Shown here one piece after another: positions 31,483-40,617 of a stretch of DNA of 64,000 nucleotides; the first letter of the stretch is position 1; each line of letters opens with the position of its first letter. The translations under genes and the position numbers were made by a program. The notes beneath the pieces were generated by a model. That model ran no database searches, was not told the DNA's origin, and saw only the letters and a program-made list of their open reading frames with translations. This DNA comes from Conyzicola lurida. Its GTDB lineage: Bacteria; Actinomycetota; Actinomycetes; Actinomycetales; Microbacteriaceae. The stretch is from positions 806,001-870,000 of the forward strand of contig NZ_JACHMJ010000001.1 in the NCBI RefSeq assembly GCF_014204935.1. The letters are read 5' to 3'.

Positions 31483-34392
31483 TTGACTTCCACAGCAAAC
31501 CCACCCGCCAGTAAGACGAGGGTCACCCTCGCGATCACCGCCGCGATCGTCGCCGTTCTGGTGGTGATCTTCTTCATCGTGGCAGGGCTCTACACCGACG
31601 TACTCTGGTTCGACCAGCTCGGGTTCTTGAGCGTCCTGACCACCCAGTGGATCGCGACCGCCGTGATGTTCCTCGTCGGATTCGTCGCGATGGCAGTCCC
31701 CGTCTGGGTCAGCATCGAGATCGCTTTCCGATCGCGCCCCGTGTACGCCAAGCTCAACTCGCAGCTCGACCGCTACCAGCAGGTCATCGAGCCGCTGCGC
31801 CGCCTCGCGATGTTCGGCATTCCCGCGGTCCTCGGCCTCTTCGCCGGCGTCTCCGCGGCCACCCGCTGGCCCGTCGTCCTGCAGTACTTCAACCGCACCC
31901 CCTTCGGCGAGACCGACCCGCAGTTCGGCCTCGACGTGTCGTTCTACATCTTCGAGCTTCCGTTCTTCCGCGGCGTCGTCGCGTACGCGTCGGCAATCGT
32001 GCTGATCGCCGGTATCGCGGCGCTCGCCACGACTTACCTGTACGGCGCCATCCGCGTCTCCGGGCGCGAGGTGCGCATCTCCAAGTCGGCGCGCATCCAG
32101 ATCGCGGTCACCCTCGCGATCTACGTCGCCCTGCAGGCCGTGAGCATCTGGCTCGACCAGTACACGACCCTGACCTCGCCGAGCGCCGGATACCTGCAGA
32201 CCGGTGCCGGCTACACCGAGGCCAACGCGACGATCCCCGGCCGCGCCATCCTCGCCGGCATCGCCGCCGTCGTCGCCATCCTCTTCATCGTGACCGCCGT
32301 CATCAAGCGCTGGCGCCTGCCGATCATCGGCACCGCGCTGCTGCTGATCAGCGGCATCGTGCTCGGCGGCATCTACCCGTGGATCGTGCAGCGCTTCCAG
32401 GTCGAGCCGAGCTCGCGCAGCCTCGAGGCCGACTACATCGACCGCAGCATCGAAGCCACCCGTGACGCCTACGGCGTCGACGAGGTGACCGAGCAGTCCT
32501 ACAACGCGACCACCGACGCCGAGGCGGGCGCACTGCGCGCCGACGCCGAGACGACCGCGAACATCCGCATCATCGACCCCGCCCTGGTGTCGAACTCGTT
32601 CGCCCAGCTCGAGCGCGTGCGCCAGTACTACCAGTTCTCCCCGAACCTCGACGTCGACCGCTACGAGATCGACGGCACCGTACAGGACACGGTGATCGCG
32701 GTCCGCGAACTGGATCAGGAGGGCCTCGGCGACTCGCAGACGCCGTACTCCAACGCGTTCGTCTACACCCACGGCTACGGCGTGGTCGCCGCCTACGGCA
32801 ACCAGCGCACGACCGACGGCCAGCCCGTGTTCCTCCAGTCCGGCATCCCGTCGACCGGCGCGCTGAACATCGACGAGCCCCGCGTGTACTTCGGCGAGTC
32901 GTCGCCGACCTACTCCGTCGTGGGCGCACCCGAGGGATCCACCGCGATCGAACTCGACTACCCGTCGGGCGACGAGGAGAACAGCGCGTCGAGCGCCACC
33001 ACCACCTTCGACGGTGACGGCGGCCCCAAGCTCGACAACGTGTTCAACAAGCTCGTCTACGCGATCAAGTTCCAGTCGGAGCAGATCTTCCTCTCGAACG
33101 CCGTCACGTCGGAGTCGCAGATCCTCTACGACCGCGACCCGATCGAGCGTGTCTCCAAGGTCGCGCCGTACCTGACCCCCGACACCGACACGTACCCCGC
33201 AGTGGTGGACGGCCGGATCGTCTGGATCGTCGACGCGTACACGACCAGCGAGAACTACCCGTACTCGCAGGTCGAGACGCTGAGCGACACGATCGTCGAC
33301 ACCAACACGCAGGCGCTGCCCTACGCGGTGGACAACCTCAACTACATCCGCAACTCGGTCAAGGCCACGGTCGACGCGTACAGCGGTGAAGTGAAGCTCT
33401 ACGCGTGGGACACGGAAGACCCGATCCTGCAGACCTGGCAGAAGATCTTCCCGTCGACGCTGCTCTCGGCCGACGACATGGACGCCGAGCTGCTCGACCA
33501 CGTGCGCTACCCGTCCGACCTGTTCAAGGTGCAGCGCGCCATCCTCGGTTCGTACCATGTGACCGACGCCAACACCTTCTTCTCGGGCAACGACCAGTGG
33601 GTCACCCCGAACGACCCGACGTCGCCGGCCGCGAGCCCCACACTGCAGCCGCCGTACTACCTCACGATGAAGGTTCCCGGCACCGACGCTCCCGCGTTCA
33701 CGCTGTACTCCACGTTCATCCCGCGTGCGTCGTCCACGTCCACCTCGAGCGTGCTGAGCGGGTACCTCGCCGTGAACTCCGACGTCGGGGAGGACTACGG
33801 CAAACTCACGCTGCTCACACTGCCGAGCGGGGATACCGTGCCCGGCCCCGGGCAGGTGCAGAACAGCTTCAACTCCGACACCGAGGTGGCGAGCCAGCTC
33901 GCGCTGCTGTCGCGCGGTGATACCGAAGCGATCCAGGGCAACCTGCTGACCGTCCCGGTCGGCGGGGGACTGCTCTACGTGCAGCCGGTCTACGTGCAGT
34001 CGACGAGTGGCACGAGCTACCCGCTGCTGCGCAAGGTGCTCGTCGGCTTCGGCGACCAGATCGCCTTCGAGGACACCCTCGACGAGGCGCTCGACGCGCT
34101 GTTCGGCGGCGACTCCGGAGCGGCTGCCGGTGACGGCGGAACCGTCGTCGACCCCGACCCGAGCACCGAGGTGCCCGACACCGACGTGCCGGACACGGAC
34201 GTGCCCGACACCGAGGAGCCCGCCACCGGCACCGTCGACGAGACCGCGCTGGCCGAGGCTCTGGCCGACGCCAAGGACGCGCTCGACGACCGCGAAGCGG
34301 CCTACGCCTCGAACGACCTCGTCGCCGCAGCCGAGGCGGACAACCGCCTCACCGCCGCGCTGACCGCAGCACTCGCCGCCAGCGGCGAGTAG
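31483..34392 (+). CDS. UPF0182 family large membrane protein
   Basis: A 969-residue COG1615/UPF0182 protein. About seven membrane helices fill residues 15-310 (including AITAAIVAVLVVIFFIVAGL and WLDQ, LDVSFYIFELPFFRGVV), then a large extracytoplasmic domain with conserved NTYVYTHGYG-like (NAFVYTHGYGVVAAYGNQ) and VDGRIVWIVDAYTTSENYPY blocks. The C-terminus is acidic and repetitive (PDTDVPDTDVPDTEEP). The function is unknown. The TTG at 31483 has AGGAG ten bases upstream. It is the counterpart of Rv3193c and closes the mycobacterial-like block. Confidence 0.92.
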   Translation: MTSTANPPASKTRVTLAITAAIVAVLVVIFFIVAGLYTDVLWFDQLGFLSVLTTQWIATAVMFLVGFVAMAVPVWVSIEIAFRSRPVYAKLNSQLDRYQQVIEPLRRLAMFGIPAVLGLFAGVSAATRWPVVLQYFNRTPFGETDPQFGLDVSFYIFELPFFRGVVAYASAIVLIAGIAALATTYLYGAIRVSGREVRISKSARIQIAVTLAIYVALQAVSIWLDQYTTLTSPSAGYLQTGAGYTEANATIPGRAILAGIAAVVAILFIVTAVIKRWRLPIIGTALLLISGIVLGGIYPWIVQRFQVEPSSRSLEADYIDRSIEATRDAYGVDEVTEQSYNATTDAEAGALRADAETTANIRIIDPALVSNSFAQLERVRQYYQFSPNLDVDRYEIDGTVQDTVIAVRELDQEGLGDSQTPYSNAFVYTHGYGVVAAYGNQRTTDGQPVFLQSGIPSTGALNIDEPRVYFGESSPTYSVVGAPEGSTAIELDYPSGDEENSASSATTTFDGDGGPKLDNVFNKLVYAIKFQSEQIFLSNAVTSESQILYDRDPIERVSKVAPYLTPDTDTYPAVVDGRIVWIVDAYTTSENYPYSQVETLSDTIVDTNTQALPYAVDNLNYIRNSVKATVDAYSGEVKLYAWDTEDPILQTWQKIFPSTLLSADDMDAELLDHVRYPSDLFKVQRAILGSYHVTDANTFFSGNDQWVTPNDPTSPAASPTLQPPYYLTMKVPGTDAPAFTLYSTFIPRASSTSTSSVLSGYLAVNSDVGEDYGKLTLLTLPSGDTVPGPGQVQNSFNSDTEVASQLALLSRGDTEAIQGNLLTVPVGGGLLYVQPVYVQSTSGTSYPLLRKVLVGFGDQIAFEDTLDEALDALFGGDSGAAAGDGGTVVDPDPSTEVPDTDVPDTDVPDTEEPATGTVDETALAEALADAKDALDDREAAYASNDLVAAAEADNRLTAALTAALAASGE

Positions 34393-34396
34393 CACC

Positions 34397-35247
34397 GTGG
34401 TCGACCTCGGTTCAGGCGACTGGCTCGACGCCAACCGCGCGCAGTGGGACGAACGCGTCCCACTGCACGTGGCGAGCGAGTTCTACGACCAGTCGGCCCT
34501 GCGCGCGGGTCACGGCGCGCTCTACCCGATCGAGGAGCGCGAGCTCGCGGACTACTTCCCGGAGGGACTCGAGGGCAAGCGGATACTGCACCTGCAGTGC
34601 CACTTCGGTGCCGACAGCCTCGTACTCGCCCAGCGCGGCGCGACGGTGGTCGGCATCGACTTCTCGAAGCCGGCCGTCGTGCAGGCCCGGGCGCTCGCGA
34701 CCGAGGTCGGTCTCGCCGACCGCGCCCGGTTCGTGAATGCGAACATCTACGACGCGCGGCACACCCTGCCGGAGCCGGAATCCTTCGACATCGTCTACAC
34801 GACCTGGGGCACCATCGGCTGGCTGCCCGACGTCGCCGAGTGGGCGCGCATCGTCGAGTGGTATCTCAAGCCCGGCGGACGGCTGTATTTCGCCGACGGC
34901 CATCCCGCCGCCTGGACGCTCGACGGCGGCGAGAACGAACTGCCGACCCTGCAGTACGCCTACGAGACCGACGGTGTCGCCGACGTGATCGAGGACGACC
35001 AGGACTACGCCGTCGAGGATGCCGGTCTGACCAACACCCGCACGTACGAGTGGCCCCACCCGCTGAGCGAGACCGTCACGGCTCTGCTCGCGACGGGCTC
35101 CGCCTGGACTTCCTCCACGAGCACTACGAGATTCCGTGGAAGATGTTCGGCTCGCTCGAGCCCACGGACGATCGGCTGTTCCGGTGGCCGGATACCAAAT
35201 GGATGCCGCTCGCGCTCAGTCTGGGACTGAGCAAACCGTCCGCCTGA
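34397..35247 (+). pseudogene. SAM-dependent methyltransferase with a frameshift near the 3' end
   Basis: The first frame encodes a class I methyltransferase: LDANRAQWDERVPLHV, motif I KRILHLQCHFGADSLVLA, GIDFSKPAVVQAR and YTTWGTIGWLPD, continuing to ETVTALLATG. There it changes to arginine/serine-rich nonsense and stops at 35230. From about 35093 the adjacent frame gives the proper family ending, GLRLDFLHEHYEIPWKMF and LFRWPDTKWMPLALSLGL, and stops at 35247. One missing G in the GCGACGGG stretch (35088-35095; GCGGAC expected) explains it. It is either a recent frameshift or a sequencing error. It starts 4 bp after UPF0182. Confidence 0.75.
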
Positions 35248-35297
35248 CGCACGGTGGTGAGGGCCTCCCGAATACCGTGCTACTGTTGATCTTGCAG

Positions 35298-35371
35298 CGC
35301 GGGGTGGAGCAGTTCGGTAGCTCGCTGGGCTCATAACCCAGAGGTCGCAGGTTCAAATCCTGTCCCCGCAA
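35298..35371 (+). tRNA. Initiator tRNA-Met (CAT)
   Basis: A 74-nt cloverleaf. The acceptor strands CGCGGGG and CCCCGCA leave a C-A mismatch at the first position, the hallmark of initiator tRNA. The anticodon stem CTGGG/CCCAG has the three G-C pairs of initiators, with loop CTCATAA (anticodon CAT at 35332-35334). The T-arm is GCAGG-TTCAAAT-CCTGT. The discriminator base is A; CCA is not encoded. A perfect terminator follows. Confidence 0.97.
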
Positions 35372-35377
35372 CAGAGA

Positions 35378-35409
35378 AGAAGTCCCGGTCACTTGTGACC
35401 GGGACTTCT
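35378..35409 (+). terminator. Terminator of the initiator tRNA gene
   Basis: AGAAGTCCCGGTCAC (35378-35392) and GTGACCGGGACTTCT (35395-35409) are perfect 15-bp inverted arms, followed by TGCTTT. In practice the loop will open to about 6 nt. It lies 7 nt from the tRNA end. The remaining 140 bp up to the GH30 gene hold no feature I can support apart from its upstream region. Confidence 0.92.
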
Positions 35410-35552
35410 TGCTTTAACCGGCGGCCCTCGGTCATAGGCAGGATCGGCACGGGCTTGCCGCGCGGGACGCCCGTCGGCGACGATGGGACGACCACCGCGG
35501 CGTCGCCGGCTGCCCGACTCGCCGCGCCCCACCTAGGGAAGCTCAGGCCCCC

Positions 35553-37082
35553 GTGAGAACTCTCCTCGCCAACCGCCCCCGGCTGGCGCGATCACCGAAC
35601 CGGCTCGTCTGCGTCACGGCAGCCGCCCTGGCGGTGCTGTGTGTCGCGGGCTGCACGCCGTCGGACGATTCAGACCGAAATCCGCCGCGATCCCGGGTGC
35701 AGGCATGGGTGACGACGGCGGACAGGGATCATCTGCTGGCTGAGCTCCCCGTCGTCACGGATGGCGACGCAGAGGACGTCGTGACCATAGACACAGACAG
35801 CGCTCGGCAGACCGTCGAGGGATTCGGCGCCGCCCTCACCCATTCGTCCGCCCGGCTGTTGACCGAGATGCCGGCTGCCGCACGGTCCGATCTGCTGCAC
35901 GAGCTGTTCGCGCCCGACGGTCCGACCCGCTTGTCGGTGATCCGGGTGCCGCTGGGCGGCTCGGACTTCGTCGCGGAGCCGGCGTACACCTACGACGACC
36001 TCCCGGCGGGGGAGGAAGACTGGGATCTCGAGCGCTTCAGCACGTCGGCCGACGATGACGAGCTTCGCCCCGTTCTGCGGGAGATTCTCGACATCTCGCC
36101 GGAGTTGCGGATCGTCGCCTCGCCGTGGAGCCCGCCCGCGTGGTTGAAAGATTCGGGGCGTCTGGACGGCGGCCGGCTCCGCGACGACGACCGGGCCTAC
36201 TCGGCCTATGCGGAGTATCTCGTCCGTGCGGTCGAGGAGTCCGCCGCGGCCGGCGTGCCGATCGACTACCTCACGGTGCAGAACGAGCCCCAGGCCCGGT
36301 ACCCCGACGGCTATCCGGGCACCGACATGCCCGTCGCCGACCAGGTGCGGCTGATCGAGGAGCTCGGCCCGCTGCTCGAGGAGCGTGCGCCCGACGCCCG
36401 CATCCTCGCCTACGACCACAACTGGTCGCTGCACCCCGCGGACGCCGCGGACGGAGCGGCGACCGACTACCCGGCGGAGGTGCTCCGCAGCGGCGCGGCG
36501 CAGTGGGTCGCCGGTGTCGCCTACCACTGCTACGCCGGCGAACCCACGCGGCAGTCGGCGCTCTACGACGAGTTCCCCGCGGCATCCGTCCACGTGACCG
36601 AGTGCTCGGGCTCGCACGCCGAGGGAGACAGCCCGGAGAAGATCTTCTCCGACACGTTCGGTTTCCAGTCCCGGACGCTGCTGATCGGATCCCTCGGCAA
36701 CTGGGCCAGCACCGTTCTCACGTGGAATGTGGTGCTGGATGCCGCGGGCGGGCCTCATATCGGCGGGTGCGAGACCTGCACCGGGGTCGTCACCGCCGGA
36801 ACAGACGGCGGGTTCTCGCGGAACGCCGAGTACTACGTGCTCGCCCACGCCGCGAGATTCGTCCCGCCGGGGTCGACGGCGGTGAACACCGCGGGAGACG
36901 CCGGGTCCCCGCTCAGCCATACGGCGTTCCGGACGCCGGACGGCTCGATCGTCACGCTCGTATTCAACGATGCGACAGAGGCCCGGGAGACGCGGGTGGT
37001 CGCGGGCGAGACCGAGGCGACCGTCAGGCTTCCGGGGAGGTCGCTGGTCACGGTCGTGATGGCGCCGGCCGCGGCATCCTGA
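35553..37082 (+). CDS. Lipoprotein glycoside hydrolase family 30 (glucosylceramidase-like)
   Basis: A 509-residue GH30 enzyme. A lipoprotein signal ends with LCVAGC (Cys34), so it is anchored outside the membrane. Family landmarks: QTVEGFGAALTHSSA, LSVIRVPLGGSDF, IVASPWSPPAWLKDSG, the acid/base Glu245 in LTVQNEPQARYP, and the nucleophile Glu350 in HVTECSG. The C-terminal beta domain follows. GH30 enzymes cleave glucosylceramide or beta-1,6-glucan, or xylan in other subfamilies; YHCYAG and WNVVLDAAGGPH point to the GH30_1/3 type. It converges on a secreted GH3 enzyme, and together they could degrade beta-glucans. Confidence 0.9.
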   Translation: MRTLLANRPRLARSPNRLVCVTAAALAVLCVAGCTPSDDSDRNPPRSRVQAWVTTADRDHLLAELPVVTDGDAEDVVTIDTDSARQTVEGFGAALTHSSARLLTEMPAAARSDLLHELFAPDGPTRLSVIRVPLGGSDFVAEPAYTYDDLPAGEEDWDLERFSTSADDDELRPVLREILDISPELRIVASPWSPPAWLKDSGRLDGGRLRDDDRAYSAYAEYLVRAVEESAAAGVPIDYLTVQNEPQARYPDGYPGTDMPVADQVRLIEELGPLLEERAPDARILAYDHNWSLHPADAADGAATDYPAEVLRSGAAQWVAGVAYHCYAGEPTRQSALYDEFPAASVHVTECSGSHAEGDSPEKIFSDTFGFQSRTLLIGSLGNWASTVLTWNVVLDAAGGPHIGGCETCTGVVTAGTDGGFSRNAEYYVLAHAARFVPPGSTAVNTAGDAGSPLSHTAFRTPDGSIVTLVFNDATEARETRVVAGETEATVRLPGRSLVTVVMAPAAAS

Positions 37083-37092
37083 ACTACCAGAA

Positions 37093-37125
37093 AGGCGGCG
37101 GCGGGATTCGCTCCCGCCGCCGCCT
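37093..37125. terminator. Bidirectional intrinsic terminator between GH30 and GH3
   Basis: AGGCGGCGGCGGGA (37093-37106) and TCCCGCCGCCGCCT (37112-37125) form a perfect 14-bp stem with a TTCGC loop, located between the two convergent glycosidase genes. Confidence 0.88.
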
Positions 37126-37136
37126 CTCCTCTCTGG

Positions 37137-40100
37137 CTACCGGGTGACCCGGATCGACGCCGAGCCCTTCGCCGGCTCCACCAGGTCGCTGCCCGAGTAC
37201 GTCACCCTGATGCGGTGTGTGCCTCGGTCTTGCTCACCGATCGGGATGTCGACCGTGCCATTGGCGAGGGTCCCGATGAACCGCTGGCTGTCGACCCGGA
37301 GGGTCACTGTGCCTTCGGCGACGACCCCCTCCTGACGGGGCGCCACCGTGACGGTCACCGTGAACTCGGTGTCGGTGTCACCGCGCGCCGGGTCGGGGGT
37401 GACCGTCACCTCGGCATCGGTCCTCACCGTCACGGGCTCGCTGGCCGCGACGCCCGCGGGCCCGATCTCGGGCGTCGCGGTGACCTGGACGCTGAGCTGC
37501 GCGCCCCGGTCGGCCTCCTGCACGCGGTAGCGGTCGTCGTCGGCGCCGGGGATCGGCTCGCCGTCGCGCAGCCACTGGTAGGAGAAGTCGAGCGACTCCT
37601 GATCCCACACGCCGGTGTCGGCCCGCAGCCGCTTGCCGACCGTGGGGTCGCCCGTGATGGCCGGCAGCGTTGTCGCGACCGGCGCCACGGGCGTCGGGGC
37701 TGCCTGCAGTTCGCCGGTCAGCCGGATGTCGGACGAGGAAGTCCCCACGTAGAGCGGTACCGCACCCGCGGGTGTGACCCACGTGTCGGCGTCGACGTCC
37801 CAGTAGGAGAACGAATCGGGATCGAGTGAGACCTGGACCCGCTTCCGTTCTCCGGGCTGGAGATCGACCTGTGCCCAGCCGGCGAGCGACTTCGGAGCGG
37901 TCTCGACCGCGTCGGTCGGCAGCGGTCCCGCGTACACCTGGACTGTCTCGGTGCCGGCGACGTCGCCCGTATTCTCGACCCGCACATCGACGCTGTACCC
38001 CTCGCCCGCGGCGGCCTCCACGCCGTCACTGCGAACCCGCAGCCGCGAGTAGTCGTACGTCGTGTACGACAGGCCGTGGCCGAACGAGTACTGCGGTTCG
38101 ATGCCGAACTGCTCGTAGCCGCGGTACCCGACGAAGATGCCCTCGGAGAAGGACTGGTCGAGGCCGGTGCCGGGATACTGGGCCGGCGAACTCACGGGGG
38201 TGCTCGCTTCGTCCACCGGAATGGTGATCGGCAGGCGGCCCGACGGGTTCACGTCGCCGAACAGGATTCGGGCGATCGCGTTGCCCTGTTCCTGTCCGCC
38301 GTACCACGACTGCAGCACGGCGGGGACACTGCCGTCCCACTCGCTGGTCTGCACGGCCGCGCCGGAGGTGAGCACCACGATCGTGCGCGGGTTCGCGGCC
38401 GCTACCTGCTGGATCAGCCTGTCCTGCCCGTTCGGCAGGTCGAGGCTCGGCCGGTCGGAGCCCTCCGAGGAGTAGTCGCGGGCGACCACCACGGCGATGT
38501 CCGACTCGGCGGCGAGATCGGCCGCCGCTTGGGCCTGTGGTGCGACCACGCCCTCCGGTGCGGTCCACGCCAGCTTCACCGCGGGTCCGGTGTCGGTCTC
38601 GGCCGGCACGTCGTTGACGTACTCGACGCGCAGGGTGTGCGATTCGCCCGCGACCAGCGGGATATCGACCGTGCGGATCTCGGCCGTGCCCGACGGGGTG
38701 GTGGTGAACACCGCCTCATCGTCGAGATAGACGGTGGTCGTTCCCTTCGACACCAGCGCCAGCTGGTAGGTGCCGTCGACGGGCGCCGTCAGGGAACCCG
38801 ACCAACGGATCGAGAGGTCGGTGGTGTTGAGAGCGCCCGTCTGGAGCGGGAAGTGCGGGGACGACGAGTTGAAGCCCTCGTAGAGCAGGAACCCGCCGTT
38901 GACGCCGACGTACGGTTCGACCCGGTCCTCGGTCGGCTCTCCCGAGAAGTCCTGGTTTGCGAAGTACTCGGCGTAGAGACCCTGGCCCTCGCCGATCGAC
39001 GGTGTCAGGTAGTCGGACGGAATCGGCTGGGGCCCGGGCAGGAGCGCGGTACCGGTCACGGGATCCGCGCCGGCGATGTGCGTCACCGCGACGTCGTCAC
39101 CGGCCCGCTCGGAGATGCCCTGCAGCGGGCTCACCGTGTAGGTCGGCAGCACTTGCGAGCTGCCGCCGCCCTGCACCGCGACATCCGCATCCGCTCCGAT
39201 CACGGCGATCGACGCGGCGTCTCCGGCCAACGGCAGGAGATCGTCGTTCTTGAGCAGCACCATTCCCCGTTCGGCGAACTCACGTGCCTGCGCTCCGTGC
39301 TCGGCCTCCGGCAGGGGCTGGACCACGGGACGCTGGTCGAACAGGCCCAGTGCGAACATCGGGCGCAGAATGCGCGTCACGGCATCGTCGACACGCGCGA
39401 TCGGAACCTCGCCGGCATTGACGGCGTCGATCAGCGGCTGGCCGAAGAAACTGGTTCCCGGCTGCTCATCGGGGCTGAAATTGCCCGGCATCTCCTGGTC
39501 GAGACCGGCCATGATCGCGGCGGTGGTGCTGTGCGTCGCACCGTAGTCGCTCATCACCCAGCCTTGGAAGTCGAACTGCTCCTTCAGGATCGTCGTCAGG
39601 ATGTCGGGACTCTCGCAGGCGTAGAGGCCGTTCACCTTGTTGAAGGCGCACATCGCCGAACCCGGATGCCCGCTCTCCACTCCGATGTCGAACGGGCGCG
39701 AGTAGATCTCCTGAAGCGTGCGCTCGTCGACGACCGCGTTGCCGCCGACGAGGCGGTTCTGCTCCTGGGTGTAGACGTTGTAGTGCTTGACGTCGCCGAT
39801 CACCGGCTGGGACTGGATGCCCTGAAGGTTGTTGGCACCCATCGTGCCGGAGAGCAGCGGGTCCTCGCCGAACGCCTCGAAGGCACGGCCCGCGAGGGCG
39901 ACGCGGGCGATGTCGACGGCGGGGGAGAGCAGCACGTTGTGGCCGCTGCTGAACGCCTCTTCCGCCGCGAGCTGGCCGTACTGCTCGCTCAGTTCTTCAT
40001 CCCATGTCGCCGCCATGAGCAGCGGCGAGGGCAACTCGGTCGAACGCTTGCCGTTCACCTCGGGATTGGCGATGCGGGTACCGGCGGGGCCGTCGGCCAT

Positions 40101-40424
40101 GGTGAGCGCCGGGATCCCGAGCCGCTCGATCGGCGCGTTGTAGAAGCCGTAGTAGTTGTTGAGCTCGCCGTGCAGCATGTCGACCTTCTCCTCGAGGGTC
40201 ATCTGGGCGAGTAGCGCTGCAGCGCGGTCAGTGGCTTCTTGATTGTCTTCCCAACCGGTCGACGGCACCGCGGCTTGTAGCGAAACCTCGTCGCCAGCGA
40301 CCGGGTCGTCGGGGTCGGTCGCTGCCGAGACAATGCCCGGCGAAGCGAGAAGAAGGGCGGCGGCGGTGACCGCCGCGAGCGAAATGCCGACCCGTCGGTA
40401 TCCGGGACGTGAACGCAACATCAT
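37137..40424 (-). CDS. Secreted GH3 beta-glucosidase with PA14 insert
   Basis: A 1095-residue secreted enzyme. A signal peptide (LAAVTAAALLLASPGIVSA) ends near residue 34. The GH3 N-terminal barrel carries the nucleophile Asp (about residue 293) in GWVMSDYGATHS. The GH3 C domain is interrupted at about 480-620 by a PA14 sugar-binding module (GLYAEYFANQDFSGEP). A fibronectin-III-like domain (about 810-900) follows, then Ig-like modules (FSYQWLRDGEPIPGADDDRY and VTVAPRQEGVVAEGTVTL) that may bind wall or polysaccharide. The ATG at 40424 is chosen because GAGGAG lies 7 bases upstream and the signal peptide begins there; a longer frame adds 31 non-signal residues. Confidence 0.92.
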   Translation of the reverse strand: MMLRSRPGYRRVGISLAAVTAAALLLASPGIVSAATDPDDPVAGDEVSLQAAVPSTGWEDNQEATDRAAALLAQMTLEEKVDMLHGELNNYYGFYNAPIERLGIPALTMADGPAGTRIANPEVNGKRSTELPSPLLMAATWDEELSEQYGQLAAEEAFSSGHNVLLSPAVDIARVALAGRAFEAFGEDPLLSGTMGANNLQGIQSQPVIGDVKHYNVYTQEQNRLVGGNAVVDERTLQEIYSRPFDIGVESGHPGSAMCAFNKVNGLYACESPDILTTILKEQFDFQGWVMSDYGATHSTTAAIMAGLDQEMPGNFSPDEQPGTSFFGQPLIDAVNAGEVPIARVDDAVTRILRPMFALGLFDQRPVVQPLPEAEHGAQAREFAERGMVLLKNDDLLPLAGDAASIAVIGADADVAVQGGGSSQVLPTYTVSPLQGISERAGDDVAVTHIAGADPVTGTALLPGPQPIPSDYLTPSIGEGQGLYAEYFANQDFSGEPTEDRVEPYVGVNGGFLLYEGFNSSSPHFPLQTGALNTTDLSIRWSGSLTAPVDGTYQLALVSKGTTTVYLDDEAVFTTTPSGTAEIRTVDIPLVAGESHTLRVEYVNDVPAETDTGPAVKLAWTAPEGVVAPQAQAAADLAAESDIAVVVARDYSSEGSDRPSLDLPNGQDRLIQQVAAANPRTIVVLTSGAAVQTSEWDGSVPAVLQSWYGGQEQGNAIARILFGDVNPSGRLPITIPVDEASTPVSSPAQYPGTGLDQSFSEGIFVGYRGYEQFGIEPQYSFGHGLSYTTYDYSRLRVRSDGVEAAAGEGYSVDVRVENTGDVAGTETVQVYAGPLPTDAVETAPKSLAGWAQVDLQPGERKRVQVSLDPDSFSYWDVDADTWVTPAGAVPLYVGTSSSDIRLTGELQAAPTPVAPVATTLPAITGDPTVGKRLRADTGVWDQESLDFSYQWLRDGEPIPGADDDRYRVQEADRGAQLSVQVTATPEIGPAGVAASEPVTVRTDAEVTVTPDPARGDTDTEFTVTVTVAPRQEGVVAEGTVTLRVDSQRFIGTLANGTVDIPIGEQDRGTHRIRVTYSGSDLVEPAKGSASIRVTR

Positions 40425-40523
40425 TGTTGGACTCCTCAAAATAGGTTGAGGTCCGCACGTGTTATCGGGAATGCATCGCGATCGGTCTGCGGGGCAACGA
40501 CGTCGTAATGCCTGCACAACGGG

Positions 40524-40590
40524 CTTCTAATGAAACAAGTTCGTCACTGGACGCGAGCGGTGTCAACAAGTGTGAGACGCTCCTAATGAA
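40524..40590. promoter_or_regulatory. Direct repeats in the GH3 upstream region
   Basis: CTTCTAATGAA (40524-40534) and CTCCTAATGAA (40580-40590) are near-identical direct repeats 56 bp apart, in the 193-bp gap between the GH3 start and the CDF gene end. TTGACA is readable on the minus strand at 40561-40566. They may be operator sites for sugar-responsive control of GH3; no regulator gene adjoins. Confidence 0.3.
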
Positions 40591-40617
40591 CGGGCAGCTC
40601 GTGCAGCGGTCGCGACG

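Noticed and set aside
31441-34434. A 997-codon open frame on the minus strand
   Set aside because: It lies exactly antisense to UPF0182, which has clear family blocks and a ribosome site.
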